Of a DNA stretch of 19,611 nt, positions 1-7,673 are shown piece after piece. Each line of letters begins with the position of its first letter. Positions within the stretch are counted from its first letter, which is position 1. The notes beneath the pieces were generated by a model. That model searched no databases and was not told the DNA's origin. It saw only the letters and a list, made by a program, of their open reading frames with translations. This stretch comes from Spirochaetales bacterium. GTDB taxonomy: Bacteria; Spirochaetota; Spirochaetia; DTKZ01. A program made the position numbers and the translations under genes. Location of the stretch: contig JAISQU010000001.1 of the NCBI GenBank assembly GCA_031274005.1, forward strand, positions 1 to 19,611, given 5' to 3'.

Positions 1-73
1 TTCCAATTTCCTGTTTTTGAGCGAAAATAGTAAAACTTGTAAAAAGTAATAATACTGTTAAAACCCTTTTCAA
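1..73 (-). CDS. Partial secreted or periplasmic protein (N-terminus only)
   Basis: A minus-strand reading frame starts with TTG at 73-71 and runs off the left edge. The 24 visible residues are a textbook signal peptide: a short basic start (MKRVL), a hydrophobic core (TVLLLFTSFTIF) and a likely signal peptidase I site after FAQ, followed by KQEIG. A clear ribosome binding site, GGGAG, lies 8 nt before the TTG, and this decides the start. The gene follows the small ORF at 199-500 on the same strand, about 125 nt downstream, and could be the last member of that cluster or its own unit. Nothing of the mature protein is visible, so no function is assigned. Confidence 0.6.
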   Translation of the reverse strand, partial: MKRVLTVLLLFTSFTIFAQKQEIG

Positions 74-198
74 ATTTCTTTCTCCCGCCAATTTTGTCAG
101 GATAGGCGTACCGGTTATAATGTTATGGTTATACGTCATTTCTCGTACCTTCTGTACGGAAATCTTCAGCGATACACTCTGAAAACTCAGGATAATCA

Positions 199-573
199 TC
201 AATCATCAGGCAAATCCCCCGCGGTTTTTTTTGCGTTAATATCCTCAAAGATTTTTTGCGCTTCCTCTATTTCGGCGTCTATATCAAAGGGTTCTGTTCC
301 GCCTTGACGCCATTGCAGACGCTGTTCCTCCACGATAAGGCGCTGTCGGGGGATTTCCTCCGCGATTTCGTCTTCGGAGGGTTCCCGCCCGAGACTTTCA
401 TGCAGGGCCTTTACGGCGAGAGAGCGCAGGGCTTTTTCTTCGATCCGCTTTATACGGCGGCGGGTATAGTCAAAATACTCCTTAAGTTCCTGCGGGCTTA
501 GAGCCTGTTTAATATCTTGCCCCTCCCCCGGGCGCGCAAGGGATTGAAGCGGAAATCCTTTTGGCGTAGCCAA
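199..573 (-). CDS. Small hypothetical protein whose N-terminus is fused to a MITE-like element
   Basis: Not recognised. The open frame is 124 codons from a TTG at 573, but the first 25 or so codons (MATPKGFPLQSLARPGEGQ...) lie inside the MITE at 501-776 and are therefore not native. The native part starts around SPQELKEYFDY. It is highly charged, soluble and probably helical, with no signal peptide or membrane segment. Two stretches resemble sigma-70 pieces: TRRRIKRIEEKALRSL is like the region 4 recognition helix, and LGREPSEDEIAEE is like region 3. They occur in the wrong order for a sigma factor, so I treat this as weak similarity only. No ATG, GTG or TTG occurs in the first part of the native segment. 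Removing the MITE joins the frame to a TTG just after the lhr stop. The gene may be broken or may now use a MITE-borne start. Confidence 0.45.
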   Translation of the reverse strand: MATPKGFPLQSLARPGEGQDIKQALSPQELKEYFDYTRRRIKRIEEKALRSLAVKALHESLGREPSEDEIAEEIPRQRLIVEEQRLQWRQGGTEPFDIDAEIEEAQKIFEDINAKKTAGDLPDD

Positions 574-776
574 AAGATTGGAGCAAAAAGCCGGCGTACA
601 ACCTGCCTAAAGGCAGGTTGCCGGAATATAACGGCAGGGTTTTCGTATACGCCGGGCCGTTTTGCCCTATTTTGCAAGCACACGGCTTCGCCGTGCGATT
701 TCCTAGCCCGGTTTGCGGCGTTTTACGCCGCAAATGCGCCCAAATTCCGAATTATAAGGAGATTTTGAACAGGCTC
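501..776. mobile_element. MITE-like element, family A, long copy (276 bp)
   Basis: The ends are imperfect terminal inverted repeats of 16 bp: GAGCCTGTTTAATATC on the left, and on the right the reverse complement of GAGCCTGTTCAAAATC. The element is flanked by a perfect 3-bp duplication TTA (498-500 and 777-779), as expected for IS5-family transposition into TNA sites. There is no transposase. The inner sequence has several small hairpins, for example a 9-bp stem at 599-620 and TTTTGGC/GCCAAAA near 558-574. A shorter copy is at 7401-7562, and the same terminus begins the IS at 19494. Relative to the short copy it carries an extra 116-bp segment (593-708) lying between AGCC microhomologies. Confidence 0.8.
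599..620. repeat. Small palindrome with TAAA loop
   Basis: CAACCTGCC and GGCAGGTTG form a perfect 9-bp stem around a TAAA loop. The hairpin lies at the left of the 116-bp extra segment of the long MITE copy. A related but larger palindrome with a TTTA loop at 6422-6451 is also followed, on the other strand, by the GTATACGCC module. Confidence 0.6.
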
Positions 777-805
777 TTAGACCAATCAAGGTACAAGGAA
801 AAGCC

Positions 806-3800
806 TCACCACAAAATAAGGCGTTTGCGTTCGGTCAGAAACCCCATGTCTTTGAGTATGGCCGCGCAGGGGCTGGCCGCGGCGGGTTCGGCGTTAATTG
901 TTTCTACGATAATTTTTCGCTGCGGCATGAAGACTCTGCCGCGGGGGGCTGTAAAGCCGGCCAGGACTTCAGGCAGGGCGGGGTCGTCCGGGGCAAGGTA
1001 CAGGTTCAGGTCTTTTCCGCCGCGGCAGGATACGGCCAAAAGCCGCGCGCCCCGGAAACAGAGTCTGTTCGCGGCAAGGCGGGAGGGCAGGCGCGGGTCG
1101 AGTCCTTCCGCGTCAAGGCCGGCGGGGCTTGCCGGATCGCAGGCGTTCATCCAGTAGACGCGGTTTTCGGCGTCCGCGGCCCGGAGTTCCGCTGCTATGG
1201 CGGCGGAGGTGAACTGAAGGGACGCAATGCCTTCAAAGAAGCGTCCCGCGGTGAGTTCTCCCGTCAGCTCCAGCCTGCGGATGGCGGGTAAAAGGCGGCC
1301 CCAGGAAAGGGCGGGTTCTTCCCGTTCCAGAAGAGGCCGGCAGAGTACGCCCCAGCGGCGCAAAAGCAGCCGTACCCTGTCGCGGTCAAGCTCTTCTTCA
1401 TCCAGGGGATCAAGGGCCTCCGCGCAGCCGGAAGCGAGGGAGAACCAGCGGCCGGGAACCGGCGCGCCTTGTTTCCAGCGGTCCCGCAAAGCCCGCGGTA
1501 CGCGGCGTCCCCGGTACGGAGGCAACGCCTCATACTCACCGGGCAGAACGCCGGGCAGGCCGGCCGCTTTCTTTTCGGAAAAAAAGCCGGTCAGGAGCCC
1601 CTTCCGGACAGGCGCCCAACTGTCGGAAGAAAGCCGTCCCTTCCATGCCGCCTCCCAAATCGCCTGCCGGCAGGCCTCCATATCAAGACCGCAGGCGTCC
1701 TTCAATTCCCAGAAATCGCGGAAGGTTCCGGCCTCCGCGGCAAAACGCGGATCCTCGTCTCTATCGGGCAGAACAAGGTCGAGGTCTTCGGGCGCGCAAA
1801 AACCGCAGCGGCCTTCTCCCGCGCCGTACCAGAGGAGCCTTCCCTCTTCGAGTTCCGCGTCCAGGGTTTTCGGGTTATACGCGCCTTCCGGCGGGCCGGG
1901 CGCGGCGCAGCGTATGGGAAAGATTTCGGTTTCCCACAGGCGGGCGGGGGCGGAAAAACAGGCGAGGGTTTGCCAGGGCGTTTCGCCCGCCGCGAGAATA
2001 TTCTGCCTCAGGGCGAGGTAGGGGACAAGGCTCATGACAGGAAGGGGTTTTACTTCCGCGCGGGATTTTTTGCGTGAAAGCCGCAAAAGGATTTCAAGAT
2101 TTTCTCTGTCACAGACAAGGTCCGCCCCGCCGTCCTCAGCGGATTCCACGGCGACATTCAGGACTACTTCTCCGGCGGCGGCCAGTTCTTCCGCGGCGGC
2201 CCGCGCTTCTATAATTGCGGCGCTGAAAACGCCGGCAATCCGCCGCAGGCTGACGGGGCCCTCATGGCGCAGCCACTCTCCTAAAAACGAAAGCGGCTCT
2301 TCTTTCCACGCGGCGGCGTTTTCCCTGTGCACGAGAACAGTCTCCGCGCCGCCGGACTGCAGTTCCCGCAGTTTGCCTTTCAGGCTGTTGTCGGCATTCC
2401 AGGCTTCGCGGAGCTGAGGGCCGCAGTTTTGCAGCAGGGTCTGCCACTGGCCCTGCGGAATGGCCACGCGCTCCTTTACCCACTCCGCAAGCTCGCGTTC
2501 TGTCTCCGGCGCCCAGCCGGGCAGCTCGCGCCGCAGACGGGAGGCAAAGTCCGCCACAAGAGCGGCCGCGAGAACAGGTCTTTTGCGCCCGTCACCCAGG
2601 GCCTCTTCAATCACACTGTCCGCGACTGAAGAAGCCCGCAGTTCCGGCCGTTCGTCGTACTCGTACATAAAGCGGTTTGTTTCTTTCCATACCATGTCGC
2701 GGGCAAAGGGGCTGGGCGTCTCTGTTTGAAAAAAATGAACGGCGATGAGGCCGCCGGCGGCTGCCTCCAGAAACTCATCGAAACCGGCCATATCGAACTG
2801 ATCGGCCAGACAGTCTCTCCAGGCCTCCGCGATGAGGGGGAAATCCGTGTATGAAGAAACAAGGTCAAAAAGGCGCTTTGCCCGCTGCCGCATAATCCAC
2901 AGGGGCGTACGCTTTGTGAAACTCGTTTTGGGAAGAATCATTGCCCGCTCCGCCGCCTCGCGGAAGGCCGCGCCGAAGAGTCCCGATGATTCCAGCCGAG
3001 AGCGCAGGCATGTATGGCGCAGCTTCCTGCTGCCCAGGGCCGTGAGGGCCGCGCGGATGATGTGTTCGGGATTTTTGCCTGTCAGCCGCGAGAGGAGCAC
3101 AAGTACCGCGTTGTCGTCGGCGATGGTTTCAACACGGCAGCCCAGGGTTTTTTCAAGATACCGGCCAAGGGCCATGGCAAGGGGATAGTTTACCGCCCCG
3201 CCCCGGAATGTATGCAGCAGCGCCGCGGTGAGTTCGCCCGAGCGGCCGGGGTCCCGCGTAAGCTCGACGGCGATAGAGGCTTCGCCGGGCAGGGGAAGGC
3301 CGCCCATGGCCTTTATTTGGGCTTGCAAAAAGCGGTCAAGCTCCCGCGTTGCCGCGTCTGTCAGGGAAGAGCGGTCCCATGCTTGTATGGCGCACCCCGC
3401 GCTGCCGGCGGCGTCCAGGGTTTCGCGTATTCTGCGCGAGAGAACGGTACTGCGGAAGACGCCTTCGGCCTTCCAGAAGGGAATATACGCCGCGCCTGTG
3501 TCCAGGGGGACAACCTCCACCGCCTCCTGGCCTATAGCCGTGATACGCCACGCGCGGGTTCCAAAAGAAAAACTGTCGCCGGGACGCCGTTCCCACACGA
3601 ACTCCTCATCGAGATCGCCGATTTTTGTACCGTCCGCAAGCCGCAGGGAATAGCTGCCGCGGCTGGCGATAACGCCGCCTGATATGTACAAAAGCCGGAG
3701 TATTCCCTCCGGTGCATGGAGTTCTCCCGTCTGCGCGTCATGGTAGAGCAGGGTTTTCAGGCCGCGCAGGCGAGCCGTATTGTAGCGGCCTGTGAGCATC

Positions 3801-5233
3801 GCGATAACCCTGTCATACGAAGGGCGCGGCAGCTTGTAAAAGGGCGAAAAACCCCTGAGCAGCGAGTACAGGCCGTCTATATTCCGGGGAGCTTCCGCGC
3901 AGAGCGCGAGAATAATCTGAGCCAGCACATCCAGGGGATTTTCCACCGCGCGGCATTCCTCGATTTCCCCCGCGGCCAGCGCGCCGGCGAGAGCCGCTCC
4001 GGCAAGAAGGTCCAGTCCGTGAAAGGGCAGAAGCAGTCCCCGGCTTGTCCGGCCCACCCCGTGACCGGAGCGTCCTGTGCGCTGCACGGCGGCGGACGCC
4101 TGTCCGGGGCTGCCGGCAAGGATAACCTCGTCAATCGCGCCTATGTCTATGCCCAGTTCAAGCGAGCCTGTGGCAGCGACGCAGGGCAGTTTGCCTTCGG
4201 CGAGACGGGTTTCAACCGCGCGCCGCACCTCCTTTGACAGAGAGCCGTGATGGGCAAAGGCCACGGGTTTCCCGAAGCGTTCATTCAAAAGCAGGGCGAT
4301 CCTTTCCGCGCGGCGGCGGGAATCGGTAAAAACCAGAGTGCTGCGGTTGGCCTGTATTCTTCCGGCAATGGTTTGGATAATTGCCGCGTAGCGCGGCGAA
4401 AGCCCTCCGCCCGGTTTTGTTTCCGCGCCCCCGGCGGGATCCTCCGCGGCGGGGAAGTCTACGGTAAACTCCGTGCGTTTTTCCGCGGCCGGATGTACGA
4501 TACAGACGGGGCGCCTTTCGTACGACGCGCCGCCGGTCCGTCTGAGGCCTCCTGTAAAAAAAGCGGCCGCCTCGGGCGGGCGCACCGTCGCGGAAAGGGC
4601 TATCCTCTGGAACTCTCCGGCGCACATGGCGAGCCGTTCGATCTGGCAGGCAAGAAAGACGCCCCGTTTGGAGCCAAGAACAGCGTGAACCTCATCCAGC
4701 ACAACGCAGCGTACTTTTGTCAGCGCCGCCCTGGCGCGCGGATTTAAGAGCAGTATGGCAAGGCTTTCGGGCGTCACGGCAAGGATCGCCGGCGGCTGCG
4801 CAAGAAAACGCCTGCGTTCGGCCTGGGGCGTATCTCCGGAACGCACGCCGACACGGATGCAGGGAAACTCATCCCCGTCTTTCGCGAAAAAAGCGGACAG
4901 GGCTTCAAGCGGCGCAAGCAGGTTCCGGCGTATGTCTTCGTTCAGGGCTTTCAGGGGCGAGACATACAGGACTGACAGGTCCTCCGGCTTGTAGATGCCT
5001 TCGGCAAAGCGGGAGATGGCGACAAGAAAGGCCGTCAGGGTTTTCCCGCTGCCCGTGGGAGCGACGGCAAGAACATGCCTGCCTTCCGCGATAAGAGGCC
5101 AGGCCTGGGCCTGCACCGCCGTAGGCTCTCCGTAGCTGCCGGCGAACCACGCTCGGATGCGGGGGTGGAGGGCCTCCGGAGGTTCCCGCCGCGCTGTATG
5201 CCCGCTGCGGGGCGGCGTTTTTTCAGGGCGCAT
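806..5233 (-). CDS. lhr: Lhr-type large superfamily 2 DNA helicase
   Basis: This is an ATP-dependent 3'-5' nucleic-acid helicase of the Lhr family, linked in other bacteria to DNA repair. At 1475 aa it matches full-length bacterial Lhr (about 1500 aa) rather than the short Lhr core. Visible helicase motifs are: motif I APTGSGKT (58-65), Ia SPLKALNED (92-100), II DEVH (180-183), III SAT (214-216), IV LVFTDSR (300-306), V ATGSLELGIDIG (354-365) and VI QRTGRSGH (384-391). The region after about residue 430 fits the Lhr winged-helix and beta-barrel core plus the long C-terminal domain, with no obvious break. The ATG at 5233 overlaps the 3' end of the M23 gene by 11 bases, and I see no Shine-Dalgarno, so translational coupling is likely. 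The long reading frames opposite it are compositional shadows. Confidence 0.93.
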   Translation of the reverse strand: MRPEKTPPRSGHTARREPPEALHPRIRAWFAGSYGEPTAVQAQAWPLIAEGRHVLAVAPTGSGKTLTAFLVAISRFAEGIYKPEDLSVLYVSPLKALNEDIRRNLLAPLEALSAFFAKDGDEFPCIRVGVRSGDTPQAERRRFLAQPPAILAVTPESLAILLLNPRARAALTKVRCVVLDEVHAVLGSKRGVFLACQIERLAMCAGEFQRIALSATVRPPEAAAFFTGGLRRTGGASYERRPVCIVHPAAEKRTEFTVDFPAAEDPAGGAETKPGGGLSPRYAAIIQTIAGRIQANRSTLVFTDSRRRAERIALLLNERFGKPVAFAHHGSLSKEVRRAVETRLAEGKLPCVAATGSLELGIDIGAIDEVILAGSPGQASAAVQRTGRSGHGVGRTSRGLLLPFHGLDLLAGAALAGALAAGEIEECRAVENPLDVLAQIILALCAEAPRNIDGLYSLLRGFSPFYKLPRPSYDRVIAMLTGRYNTARLRGLKTLLYHDAQTGELHAPEGILRLLYISGGVIASRGSYSLRLADGTKIGDLDEEFVWERRPGDSFSFGTRAWRITAIGQEAVEVVPLDTGAAYIPFWKAEGVFRSTVLSRRIRETLDAAGSAGCAIQAWDRSSLTDAATRELDRFLQAQIKAMGGLPLPGEASIAVELTRDPGRSGELTAALLHTFRGGAVNYPLAMALGRYLEKTLGCRVETIADDNAVLVLLSRLTGKNPEHIIRAALTALGSRKLRHTCLRSRLESSGLFGAAFREAAERAMILPKTSFTKRTPLWIMRQRAKRLFDLVSSYTDFPLIAEAWRDCLADQFDMAGFDEFLEAAAGGLIAVHFFQTETPSPFARDMVWKETNRFMYEYDERPELRASSVADSVIEEALGDGRKRPVLAAALVADFASRLRRELPGWAPETERELAEWVKERVAIPQGQWQTLLQNCGPQLREAWNADNSLKGKLRELQSGGAETVLVHRENAAAWKEEPLSFLGEWLRHEGPVSLRRIAGVFSAAIIEARAAAEELAAAGEVVLNVAVESAEDGGADLVCDRENLEILLRLSRKKSRAEVKPLPVMSLVPYLALRQNILAAGETPWQTLACFSAPARLWETEIFPIRCAAPGPPEGAYNPKTLDAELEEGRLLWYGAGEGRCGFCAPEDLDLVLPDRDEDPRFAAEAGTFRDFWELKDACGLDMEACRQAIWEAAWKGRLSSDSWAPVRKGLLTGFFSEKKAAGLPGVLPGEYEALPPYRGRRVPRALRDRWKQGAPVPGRWFSLASGCAEALDPLDEEELDRDRVRLLLRRWGVLCRPLLEREEPALSWGRLLPAIRRLELTGELTAGRFFEGIASLQFTSAAIAAELRAADAENRVYWMNACDPASPAGLDAEGLDPRLPSRLAANRLCFRGARLLAVSCRGGKDLNLYLAPDDPALPEVLAGFTAPRGRVFMPQRKIIVETINAEPAAASPCAAILKDMGFLTERKRLILW

Positions 5234-6410
5234 TTTTTGTACGCAGAGTATAGCCGTATTCCCAGCTTGTGGCCCCGGGCCTTACGCGCAGCAGCAGAAG
5301 AAAGCGCTCGCTCAAGGCGGGAACAGTAACGGTAAGCGGCTGGCTGCGCGAGGGAGAAAGGTTTCGCAGTTTGAACTCCACGGTAATTTCTTTTGCCCCG
5401 TCTGTTCCGTTTTGGACAAAGACCTTGTAGGTTTCGTCTATCTTCTCAAAGCGAAGGTCCGTCTTTCCGGTTTTTGCGGCCGCCGCCTTATGGTCCGCGA
5501 AGTCCTCCTCCCGCAAATCGCTTCCGAAAATAACCGTGAACTCCGGTTTCCCCGGATGGACAGCGTAGTAGTACGAACCCTCTTTCGCCTCTACCGCCTT
5601 TCCATCGTGATTCAAAAAATGTATGGGGATGGAATGCATCCTTCCGTCAATGGAGGGAACCTGCACATCGAAATGCAGATGCGGCCCGGAGGAAACGCCG
5701 GTGTTACCGCTGTAGCCAATATGCTGCCCCGCCTCTACCCGCTCTCCCGGCGCCACCAGAACCCCGTTCAGCCGCAGATGTATATAATTTGCTATGGTTC
5801 CGTCATCGTGCAGAACCGAAATGTAGTTCGCGTCATTGTTATACGCCGAGCTGGCGCCGCCGCGGTTGGAATTCTTTTTGATGTCAAAGACAAGGCCGGC
5901 TCTTGCGGCGAATACAGGCGAGCCCGTATCAAGGTCAAAGTCCAGCGCGTACTGATTTTCCGGCCCCTGGTGGGTGAACTTTCCGTTATAGCCCTGCGTT
6001 ACCCTGTGTTTCACACCGTGCCCGAAGGGAAAAAGGTACACAAAGTTTTCGTCGGGCTGCGCAGCGGCGGGGTCTCCCTTGGCATGGGAGATCGCCATTT
6101 TGTAGCCGCGGCGTCCCTGGCCGGCTATGTTTTCCAGCGTAAACAAAGGGGTTTCCCGCGCGCCGGCGGGAAGAAGCGCCCCGTAGGGAAGGGGAACCGA
6201 AGCCTGTATGTTAACAAGAGAGGAGAACTCTATGAGTACCCACAGGGGAATAATATAATTATTATCCGCGAGCACCTGGTGTTTTCCGTCTTCCATTTCG
6301 CGCGTATAGACCTTGAGCATCTGGTCCTGCGCGGCGGCGGAAAAAACACCGGCAAAAAACAGCAAAAGAACCGGCCACAAAGGCGCGGCCCGGCGTATAC
6401 ACAAGCCCAT
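5223..6410 (-). CDS. Secreted M23-family metallopeptidase (LytM-like)
   Basis: A zinc endopeptidase of the M23 type, expected to cut peptidoglycan cross-bridges or peptides outside the cytoplasm. From the ATG at 6410 it is 395 aa. Residues 1-27 form a signal peptide (LWPVLLLFFAGVFSAAA, likely cleaved before QD). The catalytic domain is about 125-255: zinc ligands H147 and D157 in THQGPENQYALDF, and the HLH motif at 244-246 in SGPHLHF. All expected residues are present. A C-terminal region of about 125 aa, probably beta-rich, follows. Longer frames start at 6497 or 6479 but read through a 13-bp-stem palindrome and leave the signal peptide internal, so I chose 6410. The chosen start codon itself lies in a repeat module shared with 14258-14284. 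The gene is first in the M23-lhr cluster and divergent from thyX. Confidence 0.88.
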   Translation of the reverse strand: MGLCIRRAAPLWPVLLLFFAGVFSAAAQDQMLKVYTREMEDGKHQVLADNNYIIPLWVLIEFSSLVNIQASVPLPYGALLPAGARETPLFTLENIAGQGRRGYKMAISHAKGDPAAAQPDENFVYLFPFGHGVKHRVTQGYNGKFTHQGPENQYALDFDLDTGSPVFAARAGLVFDIKKNSNRGGASSAYNNDANYISVLHDDGTIANYIHLRLNGVLVAPGERVEAGQHIGYSGNTGVSSGPHLHFDVQVPSIDGRMHSIPIHFLNHDGKAVEAKEGSYYYAVHPGKPEFTVIFGSDLREEDFADHKAAAAKTGKTDLRFEKIDETYKVFVQNGTDGAKEITVEFKLRNLSPSRSQPLTVTVPALSERFLLLLRVRPGATSWEYGYTLRTKNAP

Positions 6411-6413
6411 GCC
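6387..6413. repeat. GGCGTATAC repeat module covering the M23 start codon
   Basis: A 27-nt stretch matches 14258-14284, inside repeat element B, at 25 of 27 positions. One of the two differences (A here, C there) creates the CAT that is the minus-strand ATG of the M23 gene. The core GGCGTATAC (or its complement GTATACGCC) also occurs at 645-653, 7574-7582 and 14263-14271, each time inside repeat DNA. Confidence 0.7.
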
Positions 6414-6421
6414 CTTATTTT

Positions 6422-6451
6422 CCTGCAGCCCGCCTTTAGGCGGGCTGCAGG
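6422..6451. repeat. Perfect palindrome, 13-bp stem, TTTA loop
   Basis: CCTGCAGCCCGCC and GGCGGGCTGCAGG flank a TTTA loop without mismatch. It lies in the 5' untranslated region of the M23 gene, 12 nt upstream of the chosen start codon, between the divergent M23 and thyX genes. It has no U-tract, so it is not a simple terminator. It resembles the TAAA-loop palindrome at 599-620 and is probably part of the same repeat family. Confidence 0.75.
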
Positions 6452-6520
6452 CAGGAATAATTTTCAGCCTTGTATTCATACGCGCGAAGTATAGCAATTT
6501 CTCCGGCTTTGCGGTAGAAT

Positions 6521-7369
6521 ATGTTCATGGCGCATTGCGTGGTTCCCGCGGCGGAAGAAATTCTCGATAAGGAGTTTCCGGTTCTTGACAAGGGTTTTGT
6601 CCGGCTTGTCGATTATCTGGGCGGCGATGAGCGCATCGTTCAGGCGGCGCGGGTTTCCTACGGAAGGGGAACCAAAAGCTACAGGGAAGACAGGGGGCTT
6701 ATCGGGTACCTGCTGCGGAACAGGCATACATCCCCTTTCGAGCAGGTGGTTTTTACTTTTCATGTGAAGCTCCCGATTTTTGTGGCGCGGCAGTGGGTAC
6801 GCCACAGGACGGCGCGGCTGAACGAAATATCGGGCCGCTACAGCGTCATGAAGGACGAGTTCTATGTTCCCTCCGCGCGCGATCTTGCGCCCCAAAGCGC
6901 GGACAACAAACAGGGCCGCTCCGGCGAAGCTCTGAGCCGCGAAAAGGCTCAGGAGGTTCTTGATCTTTTTGCGGCGGATCAGGGGCGGGCCTACGAAAAT
7001 TATACCCGTCTTCTGGATGATGTGGCGCGGGAAATCGCGCGGATAAATCTGCCCCTGAGCCTCTACACCGAATGGTACTGGCAAATCGATCTGCATAATC
7101 TTCTTCATTTTCTGCGGCTGCGCCTTGACGCCCACGCCCAGAAAGAAATACGCCTGTACGCCGAAGTCCTCTTCGATATTATGAAAAAAGTCTGCCCCCT
7201 TACCGCGGAAGCCTTTGAGGAGTACGAGCTGGGCGGAGCGGCCTTTTCCGCGAAAGAGTTTGCCGCCCTGAAAAAAATGCTCGCCGGGGGCTCCATTGAA
7301 TCCTGCGGGTTAAGCGGAAAAGACCTTGAGCGCTTCAGGGAAAAGCTGAGCTCAGGCCGCCAGGTGTAG
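6521..7369 (+). CDS. thyX: Flavin-dependent thymidylate synthase ThyX
   Basis: Makes dTMP from dUMP using methylenetetrahydrofolate, with FAD and NADPH. The ThyX signature RHR-x7-S is present at residues 94-104 (RHRTARLNEIS), followed by GRYS. The family sequence SPFEQVVFTFHVKLPIFVARQW precedes it, with the helix DLHNLLHFLRLRLDAHAQ later. At 282 aa it is slightly long for the family but similar to other bacterial forms; residues beyond about 245 are a lysine- and glycine-rich tail. The start could be 6521 or the ATG at 6527. GGTAG lies 9 nt before the second and only 3 nt before the first, so 6527 is slightly favoured on spacing. The gene stands alone on the plus strand, and no terminator is visible before the MITE 30 nt downstream. 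Confidence 0.95.
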   Translation: MFMAHCVVPAAEEILDKEFPVLDKGFVRLVDYLGGDERIVQAARVSYGRGTKSYREDRGLIGYLLRNRHTSPFEQVVFTFHVKLPIFVARQWVRHRTARLNEISGRYSVMKDEFYVPSARDLAPQSADNKQGRSGEALSREKAQEVLDLFAADQGRAYENYTRLLDDVAREIARINLPLSLYTEWYWQIDLHNLLHFLRLRLDAHAQKEIRLYAEVLFDIMKKVCPLTAEAFEEYELGGAAFSAKEFAALKKMLAGGSIESCGLSGKDLERFREKLSSGRQV

Positions 7370-7400
7370 GCTTTCAACAAAAGAATTCTAATAATCTTTA

Positions 7401-7562
7401 GAGCCTGTTTAATATCTTGCTCCCTCCCCCCGGACGCGCAAGGGATTGAAGCGGAAATCCTTTTGGCGTAGCCAAAAGATTGGAGCGAAAAGCCCGGTTT
7501 GCGGCGTTTTACGCCGCAAATGCGCCCGAATTCCGAATTATAAGGAGATTTTGAACAGGCCC
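7401..7562. mobile_element. MITE-like element, family A, short copy (162 bp)
   Basis: Near-identical to the outer parts of the copy at 501-776, in the same orientation, and lacks its 116-bp internal segment. The left terminus is GAGCCTGTTTAATATC. The right terminus ends GGCCC instead of GGCTC, a single change in the inverted repeat. The left flank is TTA and the right flank TAA, so there is no clean duplication; one end may have been altered after insertion. It occupies most of the gap between thyX and coaC. Its right end abuts the remnant of repeat family B. Confidence 0.75.
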
Positions 7563-7566
7563 TAAA

Positions 7567-7646
7567 AAGCCCCGGCGTATACAAATGCTATGGGCCGAGC
7601 AAAAATGCGCGAGAATGATTAGGGTTTTCATTTTGGAACCAGCTCA
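7567..7646 (-). repeat. Truncated copy of repeat family B upstream of coaC
   Basis: Read on the minus strand it starts TGAGCTGGTTCCAAAATG and continues with GAAAACC, TAATCATTC and GCGCATTTTTGCTCGGC, matching the left end of element B (14147-14389) with few differences. It then carries GTATACGCC in the orientation opposite to that in element B, and stops at the MITE. The other terminus is missing. It ends 27 nt before the coaC start codon, so the coaC promoter must lie in or across repeat DNA. Confidence 0.65.
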
Positions 7647-7673
7647 ATAGACTTGTTCAAAGGAAACACGACC

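Noticed and set aside
199..500. Sigma-70 factor fragment
   Set aside because: Region 4-like and region 3-like strings occur in reversed order and are short; too weak for a call.
501..776. Small protein genes inside the MITE
   Set aside because: Open frames cross hairpins, differ between the two copies and have no start signals.
1227..2021. 264-codon plus-strand frame opposite lhr, rich in Ser and Arg
   Set aside because: Low-complexity composition, no domain, fully antisense to a well-supported helicase; it is a GC-driven shadow.
5157..6494. 445-codon plus-strand frame opposite the M23 gene
   Set aside because: Antisense shadow; the minus strand has a signal peptide and complete zinc ligands.
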